This document shows positions 17,065 through 26,431 of a stretch of 51,839 bases of DNA, one piece after another; within the stretch, counting starts at the first letter, position 1, and every line of letters starts with the position of its first letter. The notes under the pieces are model-generated. The model was not told the origin of the DNA and ran no database searches. It saw only the letters and a program-made list of their open reading frames with translations. Location of the stretch: NCBI GenBank assembly GCA_024691085.1, contig JAILNX010000028.1:1-51839 (forward strand). Direction: 5' to 3'. The DNA comes from Clostridiales bacterium. Its GTDB lineage: Bacteria > Bacillota > Clostridia > Christensenellales > CAG-138. The position numbers and the translations under genes were made by a program.

Positions 17065-19047
17065 ATGAAGAAGACCTTATCAAAAGAAACGGAGATGGAG
17101 CACATACTTGTGTGCCTCTCTTCTTCGCCGTCAAATGAAAGGATCGTCAGGACCGCGATAAGGATGGCGTCGGTCTTCGGCTCGCAGCTCACCGCGCTTT
17201 ACGTAAAGACGCCGCAGAGCGAAAAGATGAGCGCCGAGGACAGAGCGAGGCTCGGCGCGAATATGCGCATCGCCGAGGAAGCGGGAGCGGAGATCGTCAC
17301 CACTCACGGAGAGGATATCCCCGCGCAGATAGCGGAGTACGCAAGGCTCTCCGGCGTGACGAAGATCGTCATCGGCATCAAAAACACCGGCAGAAAGCTC
17401 CCGTATTTCAGGCCGTCGCTGACCGAAAGGCTCATCGAGCTCGTCCCCGGCATTGACGTACACATAATTCCCGACGCCAACACGTCCCGCATTTACCGCG
17501 AGAAGCGCAGAAGCCTCGACAAAAGCGTCATTCCCTCGTGGAAGGATATCCTCATCACCGCCGGACTGCTCGCCGCGGCGACGGGCATCGGCTTTCTTTT
17601 CCGCAGGTTCGGCTTCACCGAGGCGAACATAATCACGGTTTATCTCCTCTGCGTGCTTCTGACCTCCGTTCTGACAGGAGGCTACACCTGCGGAGTGATA
17701 GGCTCGTTCTTAAGCGTAATACTGTTCAACTATTTCTTCACCGAACCGAGGCTCTCGCTCAGGGCGTACGGCTCGGGCTATCCCGTCACGTTCGCGATAA
17801 TGCTCGCCGCGTCGATCCTCACGGGCACCCTCGCCTCGAAGCTCAAGGCGCAGGCAAAGCTCTCCGCGAGGGACGCCTTCAGGACCAAGATACTCTTCGA
17901 CACGAACCGTATGCTGGAAAGGGCGAAGGACGACTCGGAGATACTCCTTATCACCGCCGCGCAGCTTACGAAGCTCCTCGATCTCGACGCCGTAGTGTTT
18001 GCCGTAAAGGACGGCGTCCTCTCGTCCGGGACGGCGTTTAGCAAGGGGGAGAGCCTTGAAGACGGGTACCGGGGGAACGATAAGGAGCTCGCCGCGGTCA
18101 ACTGGACGCTCACGAATCTCAAAACATCCGGCGCGGGGACGAAAGTCTTCAAGGACGCGGAATACCTCTATATGCCCATAAGATCGGGCGAATACGTTTA
18201 CGGCATACTCGGCATAAGCGCTTCTGCGGGAGAACCGGACGCGCTTGAAAACAGCATCCTGCAGTCGGTGCTCGGCGAGTGCGTGCTCGCGCTCGAGAAC
18301 CACAGGAACGCGAAGGGCAGGGAAGAGGCGGCCGTCCTCGCCAAAAACGAAAAGCTGAGATCGGATCTTCTAAGGTCGATCTCACACGACTTAAGAACTC
18401 CGCTCACTTCCGTTTCGGGCAACGCCGACACGCTTATCATAAACGGGGATATGCTCGACGAGGAAACAAAAAAGAGCCTTCTTTCCGATATCCGCGACGA
18501 CGCCGACTGGCTCACGGGGCTCGTTGAGAACCTGCTTTCGATAACGAGGATAAGCGACGGCAGCGTCGCGCTGCAGCTTTCGGATCACGTCGTCGACGAC
18601 GTGATAGCGGAGGCCATGCAGCATATAGACAGGGCGGGCGCGGAGCACGTCATCGAGGTCACCGCCGCGAAGGAGCCCATACTCGCGAGGATGGACGCGA
18701 GGCTCATGATCCAGGTAATAGTCAATCTCGTAAACAACGCGGTCAAATACACGGAGAAGGGCTCGCATATAACGGTCTCCTCCGGAAGGACGGACGATAA
18801 GGCCTTCATAAGAGTCGCCGACGACGGGCCGGGAATACCCGACGGGCTTAAGGACCGCGTGTTCGAGATGTTCTTTACGGGCGACAACAGGATCGGCGAC
18901 AGCAGAAGGAGCCTCGGGCTCGGACTTCCGCTCTGCCGCTCCATAGTCGAGGCGCACGGAGGGGAGCTCGTCCTTTCGGACAATACCCCAAAGGGATGCG
19001 TTTTCACGTTTACACTTCCAATAAGCGAGGTCGATCTGAATGAATAA
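17065..19047 (+). CDS. kdpD: KdpD-type sensor histidine kinase lacking the N-terminal KdpD domain
   Basis: The protein is 660 aa against about 890 in full KdpD. It begins directly with a universal-stress-protein domain (about 11-135, HILVCLSSSPSNERIV), then four membrane spans (about 158-255), a GAF-like domain (about 285-410), a HisKA domain with phospho-acceptor His441 (SISHDLRTPLTS) and an ATPase domain (NLVNNAVKYTEKG, VADDGPGIPDGL). The P-loop ATP-binding KdpD domain is missing from the start, and there is no room for it upstream. Full KdpD senses K+ and controls kdpFABC; no kdpFABC genes are here, whereas ktrBA is adjacent. It overlaps kdpE by 8 bases. Confidence 0.9.
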   Translation: MKKTLSKETEMEHILVCLSSSPSNERIVRTAIRMASVFGSQLTALYVKTPQSEKMSAEDRARLGANMRIAEEAGAEIVTTHGEDIPAQIAEYARLSGVTKIVIGIKNTGRKLPYFRPSLTERLIELVPGIDVHIIPDANTSRIYREKRRSLDKSVIPSWKDILITAGLLAAATGIGFLFRRFGFTEANIITVYLLCVLLTSVLTGGYTCGVIGSFLSVILFNYFFTEPRLSLRAYGSGYPVTFAIMLAASILTGTLASKLKAQAKLSARDAFRTKILFDTNRMLERAKDDSEILLITAAQLTKLLDLDAVVFAVKDGVLSSGTAFSKGESLEDGYRGNDKELAAVNWTLTNLKTSGAGTKVFKDAEYLYMPIRSGEYVYGILGISASAGEPDALENSILQSVLGECVLALENHRNAKGREEAAVLAKNEKLRSDLLRSISHDLRTPLTSVSGNADTLIINGDMLDEETKKSLLSDIRDDADWLTGLVENLLSITRISDGSVALQLSDHVVDDVIAEAMQHIDRAGAEHVIEVTAAKEPILARMDARLMIQVIVNLVNNAVKYTEKGSHITVSSGRTDDKAFIRVADDGPGIPDGLKDRVFEMFFTGDNRIGDSRRSLGLGLPLCRSIVEAHGGELVLSDNTPKGCVFTFTLPISEVDLNE

Positions 19048-19759
19048 GCCTTTGATACTCGTCGTCGAGGACGACAAGCCGGTAAGAAATCTAATAACCA
19101 CAACGCTGAAAACCAACGATTACAGATACGTCTTTGCCGAAAACGGTTCGAACGCCGTCATGGAGGCGGCATCGCACAACCCGGATATAGTTCTGCTCGA
19201 TCTCGGCCTGCCCGATATGGACGGCGTGGACGTAATAAAAAAGATCAGGACATGGTCGACTATGCCTATAATCGTGATCAGCGCGCGGAGCGAGGACGAG
19301 GAAAAGATCGACGCCCTCGACGCGGGCGCGGACGATTATCTGACCAAGCCGTTCTCCGTCGGCGAGCTGCTCGCGCGCATAAGGGTGGCTCAGCGCAGGA
19401 TACAGGCCCCCGGGAACGACGCGTCGGCGCAGAACCCGGTATTCACAAACGGGGATCTTAAGATCGATTTCGCCGCGGGCTGCGCGTTCATGGGCGGCGA
19501 GGAGCTGCATCTCACGCCGATCGAGTTCAAGCTCCTGTGCCTCCTCGCGAACAACGCGGGAAGGGTGCTGACGCACACCTTCATCACGCAGAAGATATGG
19601 GGCTCGAGCTGGGATAACGATATCGCATCCCTGCGCGTGTTCATGGCGACGCTAAGAAAAAAACTCGAAACGGGCTCCGATTCGCCGCAGTACATACAGA
19701 CGCACATAGGGGTAGGCTACAGGATGCTCCGCGTGGAGCCTAGGGAGAAGGAGATATGA
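19040..19759 (+). CDS. kdpE: KdpE-type response regulator (OmpR family)
   Basis: The protein is 239 aa. The receiver domain has Asp11-Asp12 and phospho-acceptor Asp54 (VLLDLGLPDMDG), and the switch lysine is in YLTKPFSVGELLARI. The C-terminal winged helix (about 140-232) includes LTPIEFKLLCLLANNAGRVL and HIGVGYRM. It is the cognate partner of the overlapping kinase. Possible targets are the direct repeats ahead of ktrB. It is followed by an overlapping hydrolase gene (ATGA). Confidence 0.93.
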   Translation: MNKPLILVVEDDKPVRNLITTTLKTNDYRYVFAENGSNAVMEAASHNPDIVLLDLGLPDMDGVDVIKKIRTWSTMPIIVISARSEDEEKIDALDAGADDYLTKPFSVGELLARIRVAQRRIQAPGNDASAQNPVFTNGDLKIDFAAGCAFMGGEELHLTPIEFKLLCLLANNAGRVLTHTFITQKIWGSSWDNDIASLRVFMATLRKKLETGSDSPQYIQTHIGVGYRMLRVEPREKEI

Positions 19760-20505
19760 TCAAAGAGTTTTCGATACACGACGCGCCGAACAATATCCGC
19801 TGCCTTTTTTACGGCGGAAGCGGTTCCGCCCGGCACGTCGTTATCTACTGCCACGGTTTTGCTGGGCACAAGGGTACGAGAGCCGCCGCGCGCTTCGCGG
19901 AATACATGCTTCCCAAGTACAAGGACATGGCCGTGCTCTGCTTCGACTGGCCGTGCCACGGCGAAGACGTAAGAAAAAAGCTCTGTCTTTCGGACTGCTC
20001 GGCCTACCTCGGCGCGGTCGTCCGCTACGCGAAGGAGACCCTGGGCGCGGAGACCGTCGACTGCTACGCGACCAGCTTCGGAGGTTATCTTACGCTTAAA
20101 TACATTTATGAAAACGGCGACCCGTTCAGGCTGATCGCTCTTCGCAGTCCCGCGGTAAATATGTACGAGGTAACGAATTCCCTCCTGACCGACGAAGACC
20201 GCGCGCAGATAAAAAAGGGTAAGGAAGCGCTCGTGGGCTTCGACAGGAAGATCGCCATAGGCGCGGCCTTCCTCGACGAACTCAAAAAGGCGGATATCAC
20301 CGCGTTCGATTATAGCAACACGGCGGATTCCATACTGATAATGCACGGCAATAAGGACGAGGTGGTGCCGTTCGCCGCCGTCAGCGATTTTGCCGAAAAA
20401 AACAAAATCGACTTCATCCCGTTCCCTAACGCGGATCACCGCTTCTCCGATCCGAAGCTCATGACGGAAGCCATACAGTACGTCGAAGCGTTCTTCGAAG
20501 GGTAA
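19756..20505 (+). CDS. alpha/beta hydrolase
   Basis: The protein is 249 aa. The oxyanion segment YCHGFAGHKG (31-40) precedes nucleophile Ser107 in CYATSFGGYL, with acid Asp201 (MHGNKDEVVPF) and His228 (PNADHRFSD) completing the triad. The fold matches small esterase/acyl-hydrolase proteins; the substrate is unknown. No signal peptide is seen, so it is cytoplasmic. It is coupled to kdpE by ATGA, an unusual partner for a K+ two-component system. Confidence 0.85.
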   Translation: MIKEFSIHDAPNNIRCLFYGGSGSARHVVIYCHGFAGHKGTRAAARFAEYMLPKYKDMAVLCFDWPCHGEDVRKKLCLSDCSAYLGAVVRYAKETLGAETVDCYATSFGGYLTLKYIYENGDPFRLIALRSPAVNMYEVTNSLLTDEDRAQIKKGKEALVGFDRKIAIGAAFLDELKKADITAFDYSNTADSILIMHGNKDEVVPFAAVSDFAEKNKIDFIPFPNADHRFSDPKLMTEAIQYVEAFFEG

Positions 20506-20554
20506 ACGCGGACGCGGCTGCGTTTGCAGATTTAAGGTCAGATCAGGAGCATAA

Positions 20555-21268
20555 ATGTCCACCTTCGCCATCTCGGATCTACACGGGTATCCGCTTGAGA
20601 AGTTTATAGCCCTGCTTGACAGGGTCGGCTTTTCCGGGGAGGATACGCTTTACGTTCTCGGCGACGTCATCGACCGCAACGGCGACGGCGGCGTCGGGCT
20701 TTTGCGCTATATCATGGCGCAGCCGAACATCGAATTTCTTATCGGCAATCATGAGGATATGCTCATAAACTGCGCCTACCTGTTCGACGAGATCACCGAC
20801 GAGAGCCTTGACAGGCTTTCTCCCATGGGTATGGCTTACTACGACCGCTGGATGCGAAATGGCGGCGGGGTGACGCTTGAAAGCCTGAAGAAGCTTCACA
20901 GGGAGGAGCCCTACGCGTTCCGCGATCTTATGCAGTTCCTTAAAGACGCTCCCGCGTGCGGAGGCGACACGGTGGGAGGAAGGGATTTCCTCTTCGTTCA
21001 CGGAGGCTTAAAGGACTTTTCGCCCGAAAAAAAGATCTCGGACTATACCTATTTCGACGTCCTGTGGACGCGCCCGAAGCTTAGCGACGAATACTTTGAC
21101 GACATCATCACCGTTTTCGGTCACACGCCCACGCTGTATTACGGCGACGAGTATAGGGGCAAGGTCATAAAGACGCGCACTTGGATCAATATCGACGCCG
21201 GCGCGGCTGACGGTCTGCCTCCGGCGCTTCTGCGCCTCGACGATCTTGAAGTCTTTTACGGGGAATGA
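20555..21268 (+). CDS. calcineurin-like metallophosphoesterase
   Basis: The protein is 237 aa with all five metallophosphoesterase motifs: ISDLHG (Asp8, His10), GDVIDRNGDG, GNHEDM, FVHGG and FGHTPT. Overall it resembles the bacterial Ser/Thr protein phosphatase-like (PrpA/ApaH-like) group, binding two metal ions. CAGGAG precedes the ATG. The substrate could be phosphoprotein or a dinucleotide; the sequence does not decide. Confidence 0.85.
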   Translation: MSTFAISDLHGYPLEKFIALLDRVGFSGEDTLYVLGDVIDRNGDGGVGLLRYIMAQPNIEFLIGNHEDMLINCAYLFDEITDESLDRLSPMGMAYYDRWMRNGGGVTLESLKKLHREEPYAFRDLMQFLKDAPACGGDTVGGRDFLFVHGGLKDFSPEKKISDYTYFDVLWTRPKLSDEYFDDIITVFGHTPTLYYGDEYRGKVIKTRTWINIDAGAADGLPPALLRLDDLEVFYGE

Positions 21269-21416
21269 TCCCGGATTTGCAGCTATAATTGAAATAATCT
21301 GCGCATGCACCGCCGCAAAAAAACGCCGGCGTCATTGAGCCCTCTAAGTAGGGGCAAGCCCGCGCTCTTTGCTGAATAAAAACCAGCTGCATTCTTTCGT
21401 TTGACGGAGGAACGAT

Positions 21417-22919
21417 ATGCCCAAGCTTTACCTCTCCAAATCCAGATACTGCGCGCTTTGGCAGTGCCCGAAGCTGGCGTGGCTATTGAAGTACAAGCCC
21501 GAGGAGCAGATGGTTTCGCCTGACGTTCAGGCGCGGTTCGACGCCGGCAATGAGGTCGGCCATCTCGCGATGGGGCTCTTCGGCGACTTCGTAGAGGTAA
21601 CTTCATTCAAGGACGGCAGGCTCGACCTTTCCCGCATGATCGAAAAAACACGCGAGGAGATGGGGAAGGGCACGCCGGTCATCTGCGAGGCTTCGTTCTC
21701 GTTTGACGGGCTTTTCTGCGCGGTCGACATCCTTAAAAAGGAGGACGGCGGCTGGGCGATCTATGAGGTCAAGAGCTCAACCCACGCGAACAAGGACGTG
21801 TACGCCGCCGACGCCGCCTATCAGAAATACGTGCTCACGCACTGCGGCGTGAACGTAGTCGGGACTTACGTCGTCGTGCTAAACGGCGATTACGTGTTCG
21901 ACGGCGAGCTCGACCTTGGTGAGCTCTTCCGTATCACCGACGTTTCCGCGGCGGTCGAGGCAGAAAGCCGCGAGATAGAGCACGTGCTCGCACTCGGCGA
22001 GAAGTATCTGCTCTCAAACGAGGAGCCCGCGATAGACCTCTCCGAGGCGTGCAGTCATCCGTACGCCTGTGCATATTGGGAGTACTGCACGCGAAACCTA
22101 CCGAAGCCCAACGTGTTCGACCTCTACCGGATGGACTTCGAGACGAAGATACGGTATTACCTTGCCGGCGCAGTGTCATTCCGGGAGGTGTGGGATTTCA
22201 ACACGGTCACGAACCGGAAGCAGATAATGCAGATGGACTGCGCGCTCCACGACCGGGGGGATTATATCGACCGCGAGGGCATACGCGATTTCCTTTCGAA
22301 GCTCTCGTATCCCTTGTATTTCCTCGATTTCGAGACGGTGCAGTACGCCGTGCCGCGCTACGTTGGCACGAAGCCGTATCAGCAGATACCCTTCCAGTAT
22401 TCCCTGCACTATTTAGAGCGCGAGGGAGGAGAGCTTTTCCGCCGCGAATTCCTGGCCGAGGCGGGCACGGATCCGCGCCGCGCGATCGCCGAGAGGCTCT
22501 GCGCGGACATTCCCATGGACGTCTGCGTGACCGCGTACAACAAGAGCTTCGAGTGCGGAAGGATCAGGGAGCTTGCGGAGCTGTATCCCGACCTTGCGGA
22601 GCATCTTCTGAATATCCGCGATAACATAGTCGACCTGATCGATCCGTTCCAGTCGGGCTTTTACTACAACCGCGCGATGGGCGGGAGCTTTTCGATAAAG
22701 TCCGTGCTGCCCGCGCTGTTCCCCGATGAGCCCTCGCTCGATTATCACAACCTCGAGGATATCCACAACGGCACCGAGGCGATGAGCGCGTTCCCAGCGA
22801 TGGAGCGAATGACGCCGGACGAGCGGGAGCGCACGCGGCAAAACCTATTAAAATACTGCGAGCTCGACACCTACGCCATGGTCAAGGTCTGGGAGAAGCT
22901 TAAGGAAGCCGCGAGATAA
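21417..22919 (+). CDS. DUF2779 protein, nuclease-like
   Basis: The protein is 500 aa. The N-terminal half carries LSKSRYCALWQCPKLAWL and a PD-(D/E)XK-like core (ICEASFSFDGLFCAVDIL with YEVKSS downstream), followed by conserved cysteines near ACAYWEYCTR, reminiscent of Cas4/AddB-like Fe-S nucleases. The C-terminal half is the DUF2779 region, FLDFETVQYAVPRY with YNKSFECGRI and LLKYCELDTYAM, an RNase H-like exonuclease pattern of acidic residues. It probably acts on DNA or RNA ends, but no function is assigned. GGAGG lies ahead of ATG 21417. The gene is monocistronic and convergent with cobQ. Confidence 0.82.
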   Translation: MPKLYLSKSRYCALWQCPKLAWLLKYKPEEQMVSPDVQARFDAGNEVGHLAMGLFGDFVEVTSFKDGRLDLSRMIEKTREEMGKGTPVICEASFSFDGLFCAVDILKKEDGGWAIYEVKSSTHANKDVYAADAAYQKYVLTHCGVNVVGTYVVVLNGDYVFDGELDLGELFRITDVSAAVEAESREIEHVLALGEKYLLSNEEPAIDLSEACSHPYACAYWEYCTRNLPKPNVFDLYRMDFETKIRYYLAGAVSFREVWDFNTVTNRKQIMQMDCALHDRGDYIDREGIRDFLSKLSYPLYFLDFETVQYAVPRYVGTKPYQQIPFQYSLHYLEREGGELFRREFLAEAGTDPRRAIAERLCADIPMDVCVTAYNKSFECGRIRELAELYPDLAEHLLNIRDNIVDLIDPFQSGFYYNRAMGGSFSIKSVLPALFPDEPSLDYHNLEDIHNGTEAMSAFPAMERMTPDERERTRQNLLKYCELDTYAMVKVWEKLKEAAR

Positions 22920-22933
22920 ACTTATAACGCATC

Positions 22934-22960
22934 CGGCCTTAAGTACGGCCGCCCGTTTTT
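22934..22960 (+). terminator. weak terminator between DUF2779 gene and cobQ
   Basis: A CGGCC/GGCCG stem with an 8-base loop is followed by CCCGTTTTT. The stem is short; the T run reaches the cobQ stop codon on the other strand. Confidence 0.45.
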
Positions 22961-24420
22961 CAGACCTCTCTGTTCAGGATCCTGCAGACGAGTTCCATAT
23001 CGAACCCGTCGCGGACGGCGGAGGCGAGCTTATCGTACTGGGCTTCCTTATAAGCTCTGGGATCGAACGAACCGAGCGCGGAGGGATCCGCGCCTTTCTT
23101 TTCGCAGAGAGCGCGAAGGATCGTATCCGCGATCCCCGGCGCGTCGAATATGCCGTGGACGTAGGAACCGTAGACGTTACCGTTTGAAATGACGGCGGGG
23201 AGCTCACCGCTTCTTCCCATATGGATCTCGTAGCCTTCGTAGGCAAGGCCGGAGAGAGGTGCAAAAATGCCCGATAGCTTCGGGAAAACTCCGCTCGTCT
23301 GCCTCTGGACCTTCTCGTCTTCGAATACCGTCTCGATGGGCAGGAGCCCGAAGCCGTCGATCTTCGTAATGCCGGAAGCCTCCGCTCCGGCGGGATCCGC
23401 GACGCTCTTTCCCAGCATCTGATAGCCTCCGCAAATGCCGAAAACCGGCGTCCCGCGGGAGGCTCTTTGCTTTACGGCCGCCTCAAGCCCGCTCTCGCGG
23501 AGCCATATGAGGTCGGATATCGTGCTCTTCGTGCCGGGTATGACGATGAGATCCGGCTCGCGCAGGTCGGCGGTCTTTACGATATAGCGCACGGATACGT
23601 TCTCGAACCGCTCGAACGGCGCGAGGTCGGTGAAATTGGAAATGCGCGGCAAACGGATGACCGCGATATCGATGAGCTTCGACGCCGTATCGCGGGAGAA
23701 TCTTTCGGAGAGGCTGTCCTCGTCGTCGATATCGACGTGAAGGTACGGCACGACGCCCGCGACGGGCACGCCGCAGAGCTCTTCAAGCTGTTTGAGCCCG
23801 GGCTCGAGGATCTTTTTATCGCCGCGGAATTTGTTGATGACGGTGCCCTTCACACGTGCCCGCTCGTCCGCCTCGAGCAAAGCCACAGTACCGTATAGCT
23901 GGGCGAAAACGCCGCCGCGGTCGATGTCGCCGACGAGCAGCACGGGCGCGTCAACGAGCTTCGCGAGCCCCATGTTGACGATGTCCTCCTGCTTGAGGTT
24001 GATCTCCGCGGGACTGCCCGCGCCCTCGATGACGATGATATCGTTTTCGGAGGCAAGGCTTTCGTACGCCTCCATAACTGCGGGGATGAACTCGCGCTTG
24101 CGGCGATAGTATTCCATCGCGCGCATATTGCCGACGGGCTTGCCGTTCACGATGATCTGGCTGCCGACGTCGGTCGTGGGCTTTAAAAGGATCGGGTTCA
24201 TGCGGACGTCGGGTTCGATTCCTGCGGCCTCGGCCTGAACGACCTGCGCGCGGCCCATCTCGAAGCCGTCCTTCGTGATAAACGAATTGAGCGCCATATT
24301 CTGGCTTTTGAACGGCGCGACGCGGAACCCGTCCTGCCGGAATATGCGGCAGAGACCTGCGCAGAGCAGGCTCTTGCCCGCGTTCGACATAGTACCCTGT
24401 ATCATTATGTTTTTTGCCAT
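22960..24420 (-). CDS. cobQ: cobyric acid synthase (adenosylcobyric acid synthase)
   Basis: The protein is 486 aa from ATG 24420, preceded by GAGGTG on the minus strand; the open frame runs further up but over cobD. It amidates adenosylcobyrinate diamide at positions b, d, e and g using glutamine and ATP. The N-terminal synthetase has [14 protein letters not shown] and [12 protein letters not shown]. The C-terminal glutaminase has [11 protein letters not shown] (nucleophile Cys) and GSYVHGIFD (His). It is the last gene of the minus-strand cobalamin operon and overlaps cobD by 16 bases. Confidence 0.96.
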   Translation of the reverse strand: MAKNIMIQGTMSNAGKSLLCAGLCRIFRQDGFRVAPFKSQNMALNSFITKDGFEMGRAQVVQAEAAGIEPDVRMNPILLKPTTDVGSQIIVNGKPVGNMRAMEYYRRKREFIPAVMEAYESLASENDIIVIEGAGSPAEINLKQEDIVNMGLAKLVDAPVLLVGDIDRGGVFAQLYGTVALLEADERARVKGTVINKFRGDKKILEPGLKQLEELCGVPVAGVVPYLHVDIDDEDSLSERFSRDTASKLIDIAVIRLPRISNFTDLAPFERFENVSVRYIVKTADLREPDLIVIPGTKSTISDLIWLRESGLEAAVKQRASRGTPVFGICGGYQMLGKSVADPAGAEASGITKIDGFGLLPIETVFEDEKVQRQTSGVFPKLSGIFAPLSGLAYEGYEIHMGRSGELPAVISNGNVYGSYVHGIFDAPGIADTILRALCEKKGADPSALGSFDPRAYKEAQYDKLASAVRDGFDMELVCRILNREV

Positions 24421-25457
24421 AGCACACCTCTTATTGCTTCGATAAGCCGGTCGTTCTGCTCCGGTTTTTTCACGGCCGCGCGGAAGAAACCGGGCCCGAG
24501 ACCAATGTAATTCGAGCAGTCGCGAACGGCGATGCCGAGCTTTTTTAGTTCCGCGCCGAGCGAAGGATCGCCTTTGAACAGCAGGAAATTCGCGTCGGAA
24601 CGGAATACCGTGAGCCCGAGCGCGGAAAGCGCGCCCGCAAGCCTCGGACGCTCTTTTTCTATAAGCCGCCTCGTTTTTTCGACAAATCCCGATTCGCCGA
24701 GCGCCGCGGTCCCCGCCTCCTGCGCGACGGTGGACACGTTCCACGGCTGCACCGCGCGGGACATATTCTTCAAAAGTTCCGCGTCCGACGAGATCACGTA
24801 GCCGAGCCGCACGCCCGCCATGCCGAAGATCTTAGTGAACGCTTTCAGCACGGTCAAGGCAGGATGCGCCGCCGTTTTCGGGACGAAGCCCGCGCCGCCG
24901 GTGAAATCCAGAAAGCATTCGTCTGCAAAGAGCCGGACGCCGAGCCGCGAGCAGGTCTCAAGCAGCGCCGTTTTCAGAGCTTCATCCGCCGATCTCCCCG
25001 TGGGGTTGTTCGGATCGCACAGGAAAACCGCGTCCGGACGAAACTCTTCGATATCCGAAAGAAGCCTTTCGGTCACGCGGAAGCCGTCTTCCTCGCGGAG
25101 CAGATGCCTGTTAACATCACAGCCCGTGCGCTCGAGCGCGAGGGAATATTCGGAGAAAGTCGGCGCAAGCTCGATCGCCTTCCTCGGTCTCACCGCTTCG
25201 CAGTACGAATAGATAAGCTCCGCCGCGCCGTTGCCGCAGAGAACGAACTCATTGGGAACGCACTCATGCGCCGCGATCGCGGAAACGAGTCTGCGGCAGT
25301 AGGGGTCGGGATACCGGTCGAGCCGTGTTACGGCGCGCTTTATCGCCGCCTGCACGCCCGCGGGAGTCCCGAACGGGTTGGTGTTGGCGGAAAAGTCGAG
25401 CTCGATATCGCCCGCGTATATGTCCCCGCCGTGGGGATTTTTCTCATAATACAGCAT
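24405..25457 (-). CDS. cobD: threonine-phosphate decarboxylase (PLP)
   Basis: The protein is 350 aa of the class I/II aminotransferase fold. [12 protein letters not shown] at the N-terminus, [19 protein letters not shown] and the PLP-lysine region [17 protein letters not shown] are diagnostic. It makes (R)-1-amino-2-propanol phosphate, the linker of the lower ligand. It overlaps cobQ and cbiB on both sides, consistent with one transcript. Confidence 0.92.
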   Translation of the reverse strand: MLYYEKNPHGGDIYAGDIELDFSANTNPFGTPAGVQAAIKRAVTRLDRYPDPYCRRLVSAIAAHECVPNEFVLCGNGAAELIYSYCEAVRPRKAIELAPTFSEYSLALERTGCDVNRHLLREEDGFRVTERLLSDIEEFRPDAVFLCDPNNPTGRSADEALKTALLETCSRLGVRLFADECFLDFTGGAGFVPKTAAHPALTVLKAFTKIFGMAGVRLGYVISSDAELLKNMSRAVQPWNVSTVAQEAGTAALGESGFVEKTRRLIEKERPRLAGALSALGLTVFRSDANFLLFKGDPSLGAELKKLGIAVRDCSNYIGLGPGFFRAAVKKPEQNDRLIEAIRGVLWQKT

Positions 25458-26430
25458 GGATCAAAAACAGTACGGCAAGCCTTGCGCCTCCGAAAATAAG
25501 AAGCGCGAAAAGCGCAGTAAGGTACATGATGACGTTCGACCGGCGGATATCGTCGGGCTCGATTTCCCGCAGGGCGTCGCCGATGAAGTCCTTCTTGTGG
25601 AGCACGCCGTGATAATACGCGTCTCCCGCGAGCCGGAGTCGCAAAAGCCCCGCCATGACGGATTCGGTCTGCGCCGAATTGGGACTTGCGTGCTTATAGC
25701 GGTCGCGGCGGAAAATGCGGCGGCCGTTCTTCATATCGAATCCCGTTACGCCCCCGGCAAGGAGCATAACGATCGCGGAGATCCTCGCTGGAATGAAGTT
25801 GAAAACGTCGTCCGCTTTCGCGGGAATAAGGCCGAAATACCTGTACGGCGGCTCAACGTAGCCGAGCATTGAATCCATAGTGTTGACTGCCTTATAGAGC
25901 ATGCCGAGAGGCCCGCCGCCTATTGCGAGGAACATTAGCGGCGCGATCACGCCGTCGGAGGTGTTCTCCGCGACGGTCTCGACCGCGGCGCGGGCGACGC
26001 CTTTCTCATCCAAAGCGTCCGTGTCGCGTCCGACGATCATCGATACGGCGCGGCGGGAAGCGGAAATATCCCCGGAATCAAGCGCTTTTTTGACCTTCAT
26101 GCTCTCGTCGCGAAGGGACTTCGCGGCAAGGCACTGCCAGCACATGACGCTTTCAACGGCAAAGCCGAGCCACTTTGATATGTGATAGCAGAGCATGAGG
26201 ATCGCCGCGGGAACGAGAAAAGCAAGCGCGGAAACGACGAGCCAGAGCACCAGACCGGCGACGTTCTCGCCGCGCTTCGTCTTCGGGAATACGCGGCGGA
26301 GCAGCTTTTCGAGAAGCGATATCAGCTTTCCCATCAGCACCACGGGGTGCGGGAGCCAATGAGGGTCGCCTATGACAAGGTCGGTCAAAAACCCCGCCGC
26401 AAGCGCAAAAAGTGAATAAAAGCCGAACAT
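25444..26430 (-). CDS. cbiB: adenosylcobinamide-phosphate synthase
   Basis: The protein is 328 aa with about five membrane spans. Landmarks are LVIGDPHWLPHPVVLMG near the N-terminus, VGRDTDALDEKGVARAAVETVAENTSDGVIAPL (in part: VETVAENTSDGV), MDSMLGY and RDRYKHASPNSAQTESVMAG (in part: HASPNSAQTE). It attaches aminopropanol phosphate to cobyric acid at the membrane. It starts one base after the end of cbiJET in transcription order. Confidence 0.95.
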   Translation of the reverse strand: MFGFYSLFALAAGFLTDLVIGDPHWLPHPVVLMGKLISLLEKLLRRVFPKTKRGENVAGLVLWLVVSALAFLVPAAILMLCYHISKWLGFAVESVMCWQCLAAKSLRDESMKVKKALDSGDISASRRAVSMIVGRDTDALDEKGVARAAVETVAENTSDGVIAPLMFLAIGGGPLGMLYKAVNTMDSMLGYVEPPYRYFGLIPAKADDVFNFIPARISAIVMLLAGGVTGFDMKNGRRIFRRDRYKHASPNSAQTESVMAGLLRLRLAGDAYYHGVLHKKDFIGDALREIEPDDIRRSNVIMYLTALFALLIFGGARLAVLFLIHAVL

Positions 26431-26431
26431 C

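Noticed and set aside
17065-19759. Complete Kdp potassium ATPase locus
   Set aside because: Only the sensor and regulator are present; no kdpF, A, B or C gene is found on either side.
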